From: Candidatus Iainarchaeum sp.
Lineage (GTDB): Archaea; Iainarchaeota; Iainarchaeia; Iainarchaeales; JAAZKV01
Direction of reading: 5' to 3'
Assembly (NCBI GenBank): GCA_026397035.1
Contig: JAPLVQ010000103.1
Location: 1 to 6,096 of the forward strand
DNA length: 6,096 bases
Part shown: piece after piece, positions 5,872-6,096 of the stretch
Numbering within the stretch: the first letter of the stretch is position 1
How the letters are laid out: the number at the start of each line of letters is the position of its first letter
Made by a program: the position numbers and the translations under genes
The notes under the pieces: model-generated
Database searches by the model: none
What the model was told of the DNA's origin: nothing
What the model saw: only the letters and a program-made list of their open reading frames with translations

Positions 5872-5909
5872 TAAAAAAATACGGCGAACCAAAACAAATG
5901 GATAACTAA
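5856..5909 (+). pseudogene. Displaced C-terminal end of the SET domain
   Basis: This minus-one frame overlaps the last codons of the Nudix-SET gene and reads TAGYLVKKYGEPKQMDN before a TAA. Joining it after KNI gives KNI-x-AG-YLVKKYG, resembling the [RK][DN]I-x-AG ... Y ending of SET domains, although the usual GEE is not fully restored. A single missing base near 5857 would explain it. It is short, so chance resemblance is possible. Confidence 0.4.
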
Positions 5910-5967
5910 ATCAACACAGAGAAAGGGTGAGGTTAGAAATTACCATAATAGCATTCAAGCTGAACTA

Positions 5968-5987
5968 CTCGGGGTTGAAACCCCGAG
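5968..5987. terminator. GC-rich hairpin between convergent gene ends
   Basis: The arms CTCGGGGT (5968-5975) and ACCCCGAG (5980-5987) pair perfectly over eight bases around a TGAA loop. On the plus strand GGTCTTTT follows, giving the shape of a bacterial-style intrinsic terminator with a weak T-run. It lies between the end of the Nudix-SET gene and the end of a minus-strand frame at 5998, so it may serve both. Stem-dependent terminators are not typical of archaea, so a dispersed-repeat hairpin or the end of a small mobile element is an alternative. Confidence 0.5.
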
Positions 5988-5997
5988 GGTCTTTTGG

Positions 5998-6096
5998 CTA
6001 ACTGCTGTACTGTAGCATTGTTGTTTGGGTTGTTTTGTTTTCTGTTGCTGTCCAATGCTTTTTTTGTGATTCGTTAACATATTTTTTCATTGCTTC
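5998..6096 (-). CDS. Unrecognised protein, C-terminal fragment running off the right edge
   Basis: An open minus-strand frame enters from the right edge and ends at TAG (6000-5998). Its 32 residues read EAMKKYVNESQKKHW, then a Thr/Gln/Asn-rich stretch, ending MLQYSS. The first part looks like a normal charged helix and the rest is low-complexity. The stop is ten bases from the GC-rich hairpin, a sensible place for a gene end. I do not recognise a family and a 33-codon frame could be fortuitous. Confidence 0.4.
   Translation of the reverse strand, partial: EAMKKYVNESQKKHWTATENKTTQTTMLQYSS

Noticed and set aside
5927..6001. A 24-codon frame starting at GTG beside a GGTGAGG stretch and running through the GC-rich hairpin.
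   Set aside because: The GGTGAGG overlaps the start itself rather than preceding it, and the second half is just the hairpin read as codons.

Overview
The window looks like chromosomal DNA of an archaeon. The protein set is diagnostic: a Csl4-type exosome subunit, an archaeal-size RNA polymerase subunit L (Rpo11), a DUF373 membrane protein (a family essentially confined to archaea) and an SPFH/stomatin protein with a short archaeal-type leader. TATA-like boxes lie about 25-30 bases before likely transcript starts, and T-tract terminators are used. AT-rich composition, AGA/GGA-rich coding and a small Nudix gene of a type common in DPANN and CPR genomes suggest a DPANN-like lineage (Woesearchaeota/Pacearchaeota style), but the lineage is an inference.

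Layout from left to right. Bases 1-68 hold the 5' end of an unrecognised minus-strand gene with its own TATA box and Shine-Dalgarno site. Next on the minus strand is a SpoIIM-family membrane protein (397-1137). Its reading frame breaks at the conserved HG motif and its C-terminal third continues in another frame (201-449). A divergent intergenic stretch follows, leading to plus-strand csl4 (1245-2114), which carries an unusual arginine/glycine-rich tail, and then rpoL (2224-2496). These two plausibly form an RNA synthesis and RNA decay operon. An SPFH/stomatin gene (2599-3606, minus) converges on rpoL; its lysine-coding 3' end doubles as T-tracts on the other strand. A 202-base divergent promoter region with tandem repeats and two TATA-like boxes (3607-3808) separates it from a DUF373 membrane protein (3809-5029, plus).

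Sixty-two bases downstream of DUF373 is the most unusual gene, a Nudix hydrolase domain fused to a SET methyltransferase domain (5092-5871). Its SET domain loses its expected last segment through an apparent frameshift. A strong GC-rich hairpin (5968-5987) follows. The right edge carries the probable C-terminus of another minus-strand gene (5998-6096).

The genes are mostly housekeeping (RNA polymerase, exosome) and membrane-associated functions. The points most worth a second look are the Nudix-SET fusion, the RGG-like tail on Csl4, and the fact that two of the six substantial genes have frame breaks near their 3' ends. The breaks could mean decay, programmed frameshifting or residual sequencing error.
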